From: Streptomyces sp. ISL-36
Lineage (GTDB): Bacteria; Actinomycetota; Actinomycetes; Streptomycetales; Streptomycetaceae
Assembly: GCF_018614205.1 (NCBI RefSeq)
Contig: NZ_JAGGOS010000070.1
Location: 1-33,537 of the forward strand
Direction of reading: 5' to 3'
DNA: 33,537 bases
Shown here: piece after piece, positions 1 to 8,971 of the stretch
Layout: every line of letters starts with the position of its first letter
How positions within the stretch are numbered: position 1 is the stretch's first letter
The notes under the pieces: model-generated
Told to the model about the DNA's origin: nothing
The model's database searches: none
The model's input: only the letters and a program-made list of their open reading frames with translations
Made by a program: the position numbers and the translations under genes

Positions 1-753
1 GCGGTCGCCGGGCTCGCCGCCACGCTCCTCGGTCCCGGCCCCTCCTCCGCCTCCCCGACGGCCGCACCCGGCCCGCCCCGACCCGCCGCCCCGTCCCCCG
101 CGCAGCCGCCGTTCACCTGGACCGCCGACTCCCACGTCTGGAAGAACGACTGCGGCCACGTCTACGTCGCCGAGGCCGGCCCCCGACAGGTCGCGCCGCC
201 GCCGCCCGCGCAGGACGCCGGGTCGTGGGCCCGCACGCACGGCGCGGTGCACGGAGGGGAGACCCTCGTCCGGATCTCCCTCCAGGGCCGGTCCCCCACG
301 ACGGCGGTCGTGGTCGAAGCCCTGCATGTGAGGGTCACCGGCCGCGCGGAGCGCCTCCCGTGGCACGCGTACCGGATGGACAACGGCTGCGGCGGCGCCC
401 TCAGCCCCCGCCGCTTCGACGTGGACCTCGACCGGCCGCGCCCGGTCGCCCGGTCCGTCGCGGGCTACGACGGCCTCGCCGGCCGGCCGATCCCCGCGGT
501 CTCCCTCCCGTACACCGTCACGTCCTCGGCCCCCGAGGAACTGCTGGTGACGGCCCGGACGGCGGGCTGCGACTGCCGCTGGCACCTGGAACTGAAGTGG
601 AGCAGCGAGGGCCGCTCCGGCACGGTCCGGATCACCGACGACGGCCGGCCGTTCCGCACCAGCGGTGTCACCGGAAGGCCGGTGTGGGAGTACGACACCC
701 TCGGCCGCCGCTGGGTCGAAAGTGAAGCCGCGCAGCAGGGCGCCTCGAACTGA
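1..753 (+). CDS. C-terminal part of an exported or membrane-anchored protein (5' end outside window)
   Basis: Frame 1 is open from the first base of the window to a TGA at 751-753, so the N-terminus is missing. The first visible residues (AVAGLAATLLG, then an Ala/Pro/Ser-rich stretch) look like the end of a signal or membrane segment followed by a flexible linker. A soluble domain starts near the FTWTADSHVWKNDCGH stretch and contains the paired cysteines DNGCGG and CDC. I recall similar C-terminal domains in Streptomyces proteins that carry an N-terminal HTH and one transmembrane segment, annotated as transcriptional regulators. That identity is a memory-based inference, and no HTH is visible here. 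An internal ATG at 247 lies inside the domain and is unlikely to be the true start. Confidence 0.6.
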   Translation, partial: AVAGLAATLLGPGPSSASPTAAPGPPRPAAPSPAQPPFTWTADSHVWKNDCGHVYVAEAGPRQVAPPPPAQDAGSWARTHGAVHGGETLVRISLQGRSPTTAVVVEALHVRVTGRAERLPWHAYRMDNGCGGALSPRRFDVDLDRPRPVARSVAGYDGLAGRPIPAVSLPYTVTSSAPEELLVTARTAGCDCRWHLELKWSSEGRSGTVRITDDGRPFRTSGVTGRPVWEYDTLGRRWVESEAAQQGASN

Positions 754-760
754 CGGACGT

Positions 761-789
761 GATCTGGGCAACGCTGGGCGCCCCAGATC
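761..789 (+). terminator. Candidate stem-loop terminator after the first gene
   Basis: The 8-bp arms GATCTGGG (761-768) and CCCAGATC (782-789) enclose a 13-nt loop just after the stop at 753. There is no T-run, which is common for Streptomyces terminators. Confidence 0.4.
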
Positions 790-817
790 TGGACAGCGGC
801 GCAAACCCACCGGTAAC

Positions 818-838
818 TTGACTGAGCAAGCGCTTAGG
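818..838 (+). promoter_or_regulatory. Candidate -35 element and TetR-type operator upstream of acyl-CoA dehydrogenase
   Basis: TTGACT (818-823) resembles a -35 hexamer. It is followed at once by AGCAAGCGCTTAGG (825-838), which contains the perfect palindrome AAGCGCTT. The layout resembles the AnCAAGnnCTTGnT operators of TetR-family acyl-CoA regulators such as KstR2, with two mismatches. No clear -10 is visible, so the promoter part is weak. Confidence 0.4.
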
Positions 839-880
839 CATCTCGCGTCAGGCACCCCAGGACTCCGAAGGAGGCGGCTC

Positions 881-2038
<1,158 letters not shown>

Positions 2039-2899
2039 GTGTCCGAGGCTCTGGACGATCTGCTCGATCTGCTCGACCTGGAGCAGATCGAGCAGAACTT
2101 CTTCCGGGGCCGGTCCCGCTCGGCCGTCGTTCCCCGCGTCTTCGGCGGCCAGGTGGCCGCCCAGGCGCTGGTGGCGGCCGGGCGGACCGTCCCCGAGGAC
2201 CGGCTCGCCCACTCCCTGCACGCGTACTTCCTGCGCGCCGGGGACCCGGGCGCGCCGATCGTCTACACGGTCGACCGCATCCGGGACGGCCGCTCCTTCA
2301 CCACCCGGCGGGTCGTCGCCGTCCAGCACGGACAGCCGATCTTCCATCTCTCCGCGTCGTTCCAGACGTACGAGGAGGGCCTGGAGCACCAGGACGCGAT
2401 GCCGGCCGCTCCGGATCCCGAGACGCTGCCGACGGCCGCCGAGACGCTGCCCCGGCACCTCCCGGCGCACGTGGCCGAGCGGCTGATCGAGGCGCGGGCG
2501 GCGGTGGACCTGCGCTACGCGGACGTGCCGCCGTGGGGCAGTGTGGGGGAGCCGCGCGAACCGCGCTCCCAGGTGTGGTTCCGTACCAACGGCAAACTGG
2601 CCGACGACCCGCTGCTCCATGTCTGTCTGGCGACCTACGTCTCCGACATGACGCTGCTCGACTCGGTGCTGCTCGCCCACGGACGGGGCGGCTGGGCGGT
2701 CGGGGACGTGGTCGGGGCCTCCCTGGACCACGCGATGTGGTTCCACCGGCCGTTCCGGGCCGACGAGTGGCTGCTGTACGACCAGGAGTCGCCGTCCGCC
2801 TCGGGCGGGCGGGGCCTGGGCCAGGCGCGGATCTACACCCAGGACGGGAAGCTCGCGATCTCCGTCATCCAGGAGGGTGTCGTCCGCGTACCGCGTTGA
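2039..2899 (+). CDS. tesB: Acyl-CoA thioesterase II (TesB family)
   Basis: A 286-residue double-hotdog thioesterase that hydrolyses acyl-CoA to free acid and CoA. The GTG start directly follows the TAG of the acyl-CoA dehydrogenase, so the two are surely co-translated. Diagnostic segments are RVFGGQVAAQAL near residues 36-47, FTTRRVVAVQ, and SLDHAMWFHRPFRADEWLLY, whose Asp230 matches the catalytic Asp of E. coli TesB. IQEGVVR near the C-terminus carries the conserved Gln. Length matches the family (about 285-290). Pairing with a dehydrogenase suggests a role in releasing CoA during acyl catabolism; the substrate is not evident. Confidence 0.9.
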   Translation: MSEALDDLLDLLDLEQIEQNFFRGRSRSAVVPRVFGGQVAAQALVAAGRTVPEDRLAHSLHAYFLRAGDPGAPIVYTVDRIRDGRSFTTRRVVAVQHGQPIFHLSASFQTYEEGLEHQDAMPAAPDPETLPTAAETLPRHLPAHVAERLIEARAAVDLRYADVPPWGSVGEPREPRSQVWFRTNGKLADDPLLHVCLATYVSDMTLLDSVLLAHGRGGWAVGDVVGASLDHAMWFHRPFRADEWLLYDQESPSASGGRGLGQARIYTQDGKLAISVIQEGVVRVPR

Positions 2900-2905
2900 T
2901 GCGGC

Positions 2906-2940
2906 CCGCCATGATCGGACATAACGTCCGATCATGGCGG
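2906..2940 (+). promoter_or_regulatory. 35-bp perfect palindrome over the start codon of the CDF gene
   Basis: The arms 2906-2920 and 2926-2940 are perfectly complementary over 15 bp around the 5-nt spacer ATAAC. The core is TCGGACATAACGTCCGA. The ATG of the CDF exporter (2934) is inside the right arm and no Shine-Dalgarno sequence precedes it. TAACGT (2922-2927) could be a -10 box that places the transcript start at or next to the ATG, giving a leaderless mRNA with an operator over the promoter. Alternatively the hairpin terminates tesB or masks the start codon. Confidence 0.6.
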
Positions 2941-3854
2941 AGAACGGCGAAAGCACCTTCACAGTGATCGTGGCGGCGGTGGCGAACCTCGGGATCGCCG
3001 CCGCCAAGGCCGTCGCGGGTGTCGTCAGCGGATCGAGCGCGATGCTCTCCGAGGCGGCCCACTCGGTCGCCGACACCGTCACCGAGGTCATGCTCCTGAC
3101 CGCGCTCAAGCGGAGCGGGAAGCCGGCCGACGAGGACCATCCGGTGGGCCACGGCGGCGAGCGCTACATCTGGGCGATGCTCGCCTCCGTCGCCACCTTC
3201 GTCGGCGGGGCGGTCTTCTCGGTCTACGACGGCGTCCACACGCTGACGCACGGCGAGGAGGTGGGGGACCCGCTCGTGTCGTACGTCGTCCTCGGGGTCG
3301 CCTTCGTCCTGGAGGCCTTCTCCCTGCGGACGGGCGTGCGGCAGATGCGGGGCGAGGCGGCGCGGCTGCGCACGCCCTTCGGCCGCTACCTGCGGCTCAC
3401 CCCCGACACCACCGTGAAGGCGGTGGTGATGGAGGACTCGGCCGCGCTGGCCGGCCTGATGCTGGCGGCGGGCGGGCTGCTCGGCGTGCAGATCACCGGC
3501 TGGGCCGTCTGGGACGGCATCGCCTCGCTCCTCATCGGGGCGCTGCTCGTGTACGTCGCCTGGGTGCTGGGCCGCTCCAACGCGGAGCTGCTGATCGGGC
3601 GCCCGCTGCCGGCGCCGATGCGGGACGCGGTCCGCGAGGAGATCCTCTCCGTGCCGCACATCGTCGATGTCCTGGAGCTGACGACGCTGATCCAGGGCCC
3701 GGAGGAGGTCATGATCGCGGCGAAGATCGACTTCCGGGACGTGGCCTCGGCGGAGCAGGTCGAATGGGCCTGCGAGGAGGCGGAGCAGCAACTCCGGGAA
3801 CGCTTCCCCGCCGTCCGGCGGGTGTATCTCGACCCGACCCCGGGCCGCCCGTGA
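2934..3854 (+). CDS. Cation diffusion facilitator (CDF) family metal exporter
   Basis: A 306-residue integral membrane protein expected to exchange cytoplasmic divalent metal (Zn2+, Fe2+, Mn2+ or Co2+) for protons. About six membrane segments are visible between residues 10 and 200, followed by a cytoplasmic domain at roughly 205-300. The metal-site motif H43-x3-D47 (AHSVAD) lies in the second helix. The signature DHPVGHGGERY follows at about 68-78, and a second acidic site (Glu167/Asp168, then WDGIASLLIGALL) lies in the later helices. Metal specificity cannot be read off. The start codon is embedded in a perfect palindrome and lacks a ribosome binding site, which points to leaderless, operator-controlled expression. 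Confidence 0.88.
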   Translation: MAENGESTFTVIVAAVANLGIAAAKAVAGVVSGSSAMLSEAAHSVADTVTEVMLLTALKRSGKPADEDHPVGHGGERYIWAMLASVATFVGGAVFSVYDGVHTLTHGEEVGDPLVSYVVLGVAFVLEAFSLRTGVRQMRGEAARLRTPFGRYLRLTPDTTVKAVVMEDSAALAGLMLAAGGLLGVQITGWAVWDGIASLLIGALLVYVAWVLGRSNAELLIGRPLPAPMRDAVREEILSVPHIVDVLELTTLIQGPEEVMIAAKIDFRDVASAEQVEWACEEAEQQLRERFPAVRRVYLDPTPGRP

Positions 3855-3895
3855 CGTGCCCTCGCCCGCACGCGGCCCGCGGGGGTGGACGCGGC

Positions 3896-4687
3896 TCAGA
3901 CCGTCAGGCCCGCCGCGTCCAGGAGGTAGGCGGTCAGCGGCTCGTAGTACCGCGGGTCGACGACGTGGTCGTCGAGCGGGACGGTGACCTGCATCGTGCC
4001 CTCGGCCTCGCCGATGAAGAGGGCGGGGTCGTTGCAGTCGGCGTAGCCGACGGAGTCGACGCCCCGCTGGGCCGCGCGCCCCGCCCAGCCGTGGTCGGCG
4101 ACGACGAGGTCGGGCAGGGGCTCGCCCAGGAACTCCAGGCCGTCGAGGATCGCGTTCATGGGTTCCGGCGAGTGGGTGTGCCAGAGGCTGGCGCCCCGCT
4201 CGAAGACGGCGACGTCGGCGAACTGCACGACGTACCCCTCGTCGGCGATGAGCCCGCCGGGGATCCGTACGATCTCGCAGCCCGCCGCCCGAAGCGCGGC
4301 CGCGACCCGGCTGTGGGCGTCGATCAGGGCGCCGGGGTGGCCGGTCGCGAAGAGCACCCGCTCCTTGCCTGCGGCGGCCTTGCGCAGGCGTGCGGCCATC
4401 CGGTCGAGGGCGTCGACGGTCAGTTCGGGGTCGATGGTGTCCTGCCCTGCACGGTGGGCGGGGTCGTCGTTCACGCCGCACCGCTCGGCCATCACGGCGA
4501 GCACGTCCTGCTCGTCGGTCCACCGGTCACCGAGCTCCAGACCCAGCCAGTAGTGCCGGTCGCCGTTGGCGAGCTTGCGGTAGTGGGAGAGGTTGTTGTC
4601 GCGCGGGGTGGCGACATCGCCCGCGATCCGGGTCCGGACAAGGTGCTCGACGAGGGCGGGGCGACTGAGTATCGGCATGGGCCTCAT
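3896..4687 (-). CDS. Actinobacterial phosphatase-family protein
   Basis: A 263-residue soluble protein. I recognise it as a conserved Streptomyces protein annotated simply as phosphatase (Pfam 'Phosphatase' family), but I know of no firmly assigned substrate. Visible features are RDNNLSHYRKL near the N-terminus, the central FATGHPGALIDAHSRVAAAL, then IPGGLIADEGYVVQF, LWHTHSPEPM, and PDLVVADHGWAGRAA. The repeated Asp/His clusters (GHP, HTHSPE, DHGW) would suit a metal-dependent hydrolase. It is convergent with the CDF gene and lies downstream of tetR on the same strand. The ATG at 4687 is used; an ATG at 4678 is an alternative, but GAGG sits too close to it. Confidence 0.7.
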   Translation of the reverse strand: MRPMPILSRPALVEHLVRTRIAGDVATPRDNNLSHYRKLANGDRHYWLGLELGDRWTDEQDVLAVMAERCGVNDDPAHRAGQDTIDPELTVDALDRMAARLRKAAAGKERVLFATGHPGALIDAHSRVAAALRAAGCEIVRIPGGLIADEGYVVQFADVAVFERGASLWHTHSPEPMNAILDGLEFLGEPLPDLVVADHGWAGRAAQRGVDSVGYADCNDPALFIGEAEGTMQVTVPLDDHVVDPRYYEPLTAYLLDAAGLTV

Positions 4688-4753
4688 TCTGCCGGGCCCG
4701 GGAGCGGGCGGCAGACAGATTTCACCCCGTGGACCGTGCCCCGGGGGCGTGTT

Positions 4754-5341
4754 CTACGCGGCCGCCAGTGCCCCGAACGCCCCGTGAGCCAGTCGCCTCA
4801 GCAGCTCCTCCATGGCCGTCCGGCCCAGCGCCGCGAGGTGCGGGGTGGAGTTCAGGAGGCCGAAGACCGCGTGGACGGCGGCCCGGGCCTCCGACTCCCC
4901 CGCCGCCGGGTACAGCTCGCGCACCACCGTCACCCACAGCTCCACGTACTGGCGCTGCAGCTGCCGCACCCGCTTGCGGTCCTCGTCCTTCAGCCGGTCC
5001 AGCTCGCGGTCGTGCAGGGTGATCAGCGGCCGGTCGTCGAGCGCGAAGTCGATGTGCCCGTCGATGAGCGAGCCGAGCAGCGCCCGCGGGTCGCCGGCCG
5101 TCTCGCCCACCCGCAGCCGGCCGCCGTCGAGGAGCCGCTCGCTGATCCCGACGAGGAGCTCCGCGAGCATCGCGTCCTTGCCGGGGAAGTGCCGGTAGAG
5201 ACCCGGCCCGCTGATGCCGACCGCCGCTCCTATCTCGTCGACGCCCACTCCGTGGAACCCGCGCTCGGCGAAGAGGCGGGCAGCCTCCTTGAGGATCTGC
5301 TCGCGTCGCGTGGGGGCGTCGGTCCTGGCGGTGGTGGTCAT
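4754..5341 (-). CDS. TetR-family repressor of the acyl-CoA carboxylase operon (AccR-like)
   Basis: A 195-residue regulator with an N-terminal TetR HTH: TRREQILKEAARLFAERGF, DEIGAAVGISGPGLYRHFPGKDAML (about residues 11-60). A helical ligand-binding domain fills the rest. It is divergent from accD, and the 86-bp gap between the two start codons contains two GTTAA-N6-TTAAC-like sites, so it very likely represses both itself and the operon. I recall AccR of S. avermitilis in the same position, binding this motif and responding to short-chain acyl-CoAs; assignment here is by position and motif. The frame extends to a TTG at 5359, but the ATG at 5341 is more likely. No good ribosome site precedes it. 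Confidence 0.85.
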   Translation of the reverse strand: MTTTARTDAPTRREQILKEAARLFAERGFHGVGVDEIGAAVGISGPGLYRHFPGKDAMLAELLVGISERLLDGGRLRVGETAGDPRALLGSLIDGHIDFALDDRPLITLHDRELDRLKDEDRKRVRQLQRQYVELWVTVVRELYPAAGESEARAAVHAVFGLLNSTPHLAALGRTAMEELLRRLAHGAFGALAAA

Positions 5342-5363
5342 GCGATCGATTCTAGACAATGCG

Positions 5364-5379
5364 GTTAGCGGTCGTTAAC
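5364..5379. promoter_or_regulatory. AccR-type operator, site 1
   Basis: GTTAGCGGTCGTTAAC fits GTTAA-N6-TTAAC with one mismatch (GTTAG). It lies next to the tetR start and 28 bp from site 2. Confidence 0.65.
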
Positions 5380-5391
5380 CTGAAGGCATAC

Positions 5392-5407
5392 GTTAACGCT
5401 CATTAAC
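5392..5407. promoter_or_regulatory. AccR-type operator, site 2 (perfect)
   Basis: GTTAACGCTCATTAAC is an exact GTTAA-N6-TTAAC. It sits just upstream of the accD ribosome binding site (AAGGGAG, 5413-5419), where bound repressor would block transcription of the operon. Confidence 0.75.
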
Positions 5408-5427
5408 CGAGCAAGGGAGCTCAGTCG

Positions 5428-7035
5428 ATGCAGCAGGCACCTGTGCTGACGAGCGCGGCAGACCCCGCGTCGGCGGCCTGGCAGGCCAACGAGGCGGCCC
5501 ACCACGAGCTGGCCGCCACGCTGCGCGCCAAACTCGCCGCGGCCGCGCTCGGCGGCGGCGAGAAGGCCCGCGCCCGGCACACCGCGCGCGGCAAGCTGCT
5601 GCCGCGGGACCGTGTGGACACCCTCCTCGACCCGGGGTCGCCCTTCCTGGAGCTGGCCCCGCTGGCCGCGAACGGGATGTACGGCGACCAGGCACCGGCC
5701 GCCGGGGTCATCGCGGGCATCGGCCGGGTCTCGGGCCGCGAGTGCGTGATCGTCGCCAACGACGCGACCGTCAAGGGCGGCACGTACTACCCGATGACGG
5801 TGAAGAAGCATCTCCGGGCGCAGGAGGTGGCGCTGGAGAATCGTCTCCCCTGCCTCTACCTCGTGGACTCGGGCGGTGCCTTCCTGCCGATGCAGGACGA
5901 GGTCTTCCCCGACCGTGAGCACTTCGGCCGGATCTTCTACAACCAGGCCCGGATGTCCGGCGCCCGCATCCCCCAGATCGCGGCCGTCCTCGGCTCCTGC
6001 ACCGCCGGCGGCGCGTACGTCCCGGCGATGAGCGACGAGGCCGTGATCGTACGGAACCAGGGCACGATCTTCCTGGGCGGGCCGCCGCTGGTGAAGGCCG
6101 CGACCGGCGAGGTCGTCACGGCCGAGGAGCTGGGCGGCGGCGAGGTCCACTCCCGTACGTCCGGGGTCACCGACCACCTCGCCGAGGACGACGCCCACGC
6201 GCTCCGTATCGTCCGCAACATCGTCGCCACCCTGCCGGAGCGCGGTCCGCTCCCCTGGTCGGTGGAGCCGGTCGAGGAGCCGAAGGTGGACCCGGCGGGG
6301 CTGTACGGGGCGGTGCCGGTCGACTCCCGCACCCCGTACGACGTCCGCGAGGTCATCGCGCGGATCACCGACGCCTCCCGCTTCCAGGAGTTCAAGGCGG
6401 AGTACGGCCAGACGCTGGTCACCGGCTTCGCCCGGATCCACGGACACCCGGTCGGGATCGTCGCCAACAACGGCATCCTCTTCTCCGAATCCGCCCAGAA
6501 GGGCGCGCACTTCATCGAGCTGTGCGACCAGCGCGGCATCCCGCTGCTGTTCCTGCAGAACATCTCCGGCTTCATGGTCGGCCGCGACTACGAGGCGGGC
6601 GGCATCGCCAAGCACGGCGCCAAGATGGTGACGGCCGTGGCCTGCACGCGCGTACCGAAGCTGACGGTGGTCGTCGGGGGCTCGTACGGCGCGGGCAACT
6701 ACTCGATGTGCGGCCGGGCCTACTCCCCCCGCTTCCTGTGGATGTGGCCCAACGCCAAGATCTCGGTGATGGGCGGCGAGCAGGCCGCGTCCGTCCTCGC
6801 GACGGTCAAGCGCGACCAGCTCGGGGACGAGTGGAGCGCCGAGGAGGAAGAGGCCTTCAAGACCCCGATCCGCGCGCAGTACGAGACCCAGGGCAACGCC
6901 TACTACGCGACCGCCCGGCTGTGGGACGACGGGGTCATCGACCCCATGGACACCCGCCAGGTGGTGGGCCTCGCGCTCACCGCCTGCGCCAACGCCCCGA
7001 TCGGCGACCCCGCCTTCGGCGTCTTCCGGATGTGA
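5428..7035 (+). CDS. accD1: Methylcrotonyl-CoA-type carboxylase, carboxyltransferase (beta) subunit
   Basis: A 535-residue biotin-dependent carboxyltransferase that moves CO2 from carboxybiotin to an acyl-CoA. ATG 5428 has AAGGGAG eight bases upstream. Two crotonase-like halves are visible: an N-terminal half with the acyl-CoA region SGGAFLPMQDEVFPD and the oxyanion segment GSCTAGGAYVPAMSDE, and a C-terminal half with GIVANNGILFSESAQKGAHF and VVGGSYGAGNYSMCGRAYSP. The MQDEVFPDREHFGRIFYNQA segment and the HMG-CoA lyase partner favour 3-methylcrotonyl-CoA (leucine catabolism) over propionyl-CoA. It is the first gene of a four-gene operon, and the next start is seven bases after its stop. Confidence 0.9.
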   Translation: MQQAPVLTSAADPASAAWQANEAAHHELAATLRAKLAAAALGGGEKARARHTARGKLLPRDRVDTLLDPGSPFLELAPLAANGMYGDQAPAAGVIAGIGRVSGRECVIVANDATVKGGTYYPMTVKKHLRAQEVALENRLPCLYLVDSGGAFLPMQDEVFPDREHFGRIFYNQARMSGARIPQIAAVLGSCTAGGAYVPAMSDEAVIVRNQGTIFLGGPPLVKAATGEVVTAEELGGGEVHSRTSGVTDHLAEDDAHALRIVRNIVATLPERGPLPWSVEPVEEPKVDPAGLYGAVPVDSRTPYDVREVIARITDASRFQEFKAEYGQTLVTGFARIHGHPVGIVANNGILFSESAQKGAHFIELCDQRGIPLLFLQNISGFMVGRDYEAGGIAKHGAKMVTAVACTRVPKLTVVVGGSYGAGNYSMCGRAYSPRFLWMWPNAKISVMGGEQAASVLATVKRDQLGDEWSAEEEEAFKTPIRAQYETQGNAYYATARLWDDGVIDPMDTRQVVGLALTACANAPIGDPAFGVFRM

Positions 7036-7042
7036 GTGACAG

Positions 7043-8971
7043 ATGACCATGTTCGACACAGTTCTTGTCGCCAACCGCGGCGAGATCGCCGTCCGCGTCA
7101 TCCGTACGCTGCGCGCGCTCGGCGTCCGCTCGGTCGCCGTCTACAGCGACGCGGACGCGGACGCCCGTCATGTACGGGAGGCCGACACGGCGGTACGGCT
7201 GGGGCCCGCCCCCGCCGCCGAGTCCTACCTCTCCGTGGAGCGGCTGATCGAGGCCGCGCGGCGGACCGGCGCCCAGGCGGTCCACCCCGGCTACGGCTTC
7301 CTCGCGGAGAACGCCGCTTTCGCGCGGGCGTGCACCGAGGCCGGTCTTGTCTTCATCGGCCCACCGGCCTCCGCCATCTCCCTCATGGGCGACAAGATCC
7401 GGGCGAAGGAGACCGTGAAGGCGGCGGGCGTACCGGTCGTGCCGGGCGCCGCCGACCCCGAACTGGCGGCCGCCGCCCGGGAGCTGGGCGCGCCCGTGCT
7501 GCTGAAGCCCTCGGCGGGCGGCGGCGGCAAGGGCATGCGCCTGGTGCGCGACCTGTCGACGCTGGACGAGGAGATCGCGGCGGCGCGGCGCGAGGCGCGG
7601 TCCTCCTTCGGCGACGACACGCTGCTGGTGGAGCGGTGGATCGACCGGCCGCGCCACATCGAGATCCAGGTGCTCGCGGACACCCATGGGAACGTCGTCC
7701 ACCTCGGCGAGCGCGAGTGCTCGCTCCAGCGACGCCACCAGAAGATCATCGAGGAGGCGCCGAGCGTCCTGCTGACGCCGGAGATCCGCGAGCGGATGGG
7801 CGCGGCGGCCGTCGAGGCGGCGCGCTCCTGCGGCTATGTCGGCGCGGGCACCGTGGAGTTCATCGTCCCGGGCGTGGACCCTTCCTCGTACTACTTCATG
7901 GAGATGAACACCCGGCTCCAGGTGGAGCACCCGGTGACGGAGCTGATCACCGGGATCGACCTGGTGGAGTGGCAGCTGCGGGTGGCGGCGGGCGAGGCCC
8001 TGTCCTTCGCGCAGTCCGACATCACCCTCACCGGCCACGCGATCGAGGCCCGGATCTGCGCGGAGGACCCCTCACGCGGCTTCCTTCCGTCCGGCGGCAC
8101 GGTCCTGTCCCTGCGGGAGCCGCAGGGCGACGGAGTCCGTACGGACTCGGGCCTGCGCCAGGGCACGGAGGTCTCCAGCGTCTACGACCCGATGCTCTCC
8201 AAGGTCATCGTCCACGCCCCCGACCGCCCCACGGCCCTGCGCAGGCTGCGCGCGGCCCTCGCGGACACGGTCACCCTCGGCGTCCCGACGAACGCGGGCT
8301 TCCTGCGCAGGCTCCTGGCCCACGAGTCGGTGGTCTCGGGCGACCTGGACACCGGTCTGGTGGAGCGCGATGCGGACGGGCTGGTCCCCAAGTCCGTACC
8401 GGACGAGGTCTACGCGGCCGCGGCGGCGGTACGTCTCGCGGGCCTGGCCCCCGCGAGCCGGGGCGGCTGGACCGACCCCTTCTCCGTGCCGAGCGGCTGG
8501 CGCCTGGGCGGCGAACCCGCCCCGCCGGCCTTCCCGTTGCGCGTGCCGGGGCTCGACCCGGTGACGGTGGGCGCACCCGCCGGCGCGGAGGTCACCGACG
8601 CCTCGGTCACCGTCACGGTGGACGGCGTCACCCACCACTTCCACCGGGCCGGCGCCTGGCTCGGCCGCGACGGGGACTCCTGGCACGTCCAGGACCACGA
8701 TCCCGTGGCCACCGCCCTCAGCGGCGCCGCGCACTCCGGAGCGGACGCGCTCGCCGCCCCCATGCCGGGGACCGTGACCGTCGTGAAGGTCGCTGTCGGG
8801 GACGAGGTGGAGGCGGGGCAGAGCCTGCTCGTCGTCGAGGCGATGAAGATGGAGCACGTCATCTCCGCCCCGCACGCCGGCACCGTCACCGAGCTGGACG
8901 TCACGCCCGGCGCCACCGTCGCCATGGACCAGGTCCTCGCCGTGGTGACCCCGAGGGAGGAGGACAAGTGA
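7043..8971 (+). CDS. accA1: Methylcrotonyl-CoA-type carboxylase, biotin carboxylase/biotin carrier (alpha) subunit
   Basis: A 642-residue fusion of biotin carboxylase and biotin carboxyl carrier domains. The N-terminal domain opens with VLVANRGEIAVRVIRT. The ATP-grasp region follows with the glycine loop KPSAGGGGKGM, the catalytic MEMNTRLQVEHPVTE and GHAIEARICAEDP. A linker follows at about 450-570. The C-terminal carrier domain holds EAMKMEH, with Lys602 as the biotinylation site after the Ala-Pro-Met-Pro-Gly hinge. It partners the beta subunit encoded just upstream. The annotated start is ATG 7043; ATG 7049 is equally possible. Its TGA overlaps the GTG of hmgL by four bases. Confidence 0.92.
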   Translation: MTMFDTVLVANRGEIAVRVIRTLRALGVRSVAVYSDADADARHVREADTAVRLGPAPAAESYLSVERLIEAARRTGAQAVHPGYGFLAENAAFARACTEAGLVFIGPPASAISLMGDKIRAKETVKAAGVPVVPGAADPELAAAARELGAPVLLKPSAGGGGKGMRLVRDLSTLDEEIAAARREARSSFGDDTLLVERWIDRPRHIEIQVLADTHGNVVHLGERECSLQRRHQKIIEEAPSVLLTPEIRERMGAAAVEAARSCGYVGAGTVEFIVPGVDPSSYYFMEMNTRLQVEHPVTELITGIDLVEWQLRVAAGEALSFAQSDITLTGHAIEARICAEDPSRGFLPSGGTVLSLREPQGDGVRTDSGLRQGTEVSSVYDPMLSKVIVHAPDRPTALRRLRAALADTVTLGVPTNAGFLRRLLAHESVVSGDLDTGLVERDADGLVPKSVPDEVYAAAAAVRLAGLAPASRGGWTDPFSVPSGWRLGGEPAPPAFPLRVPGLDPVTVGAPAGAEVTDASVTVTVDGVTHHFHRAGAWLGRDGDSWHVQDHDPVATALSGAAHSGADALAAPMPGTVTVVKVAVGDEVEAGQSLLVVEAMKMEHVISAPHAGTVTELDVTPGATVAMDQVLAVVTPREEDK

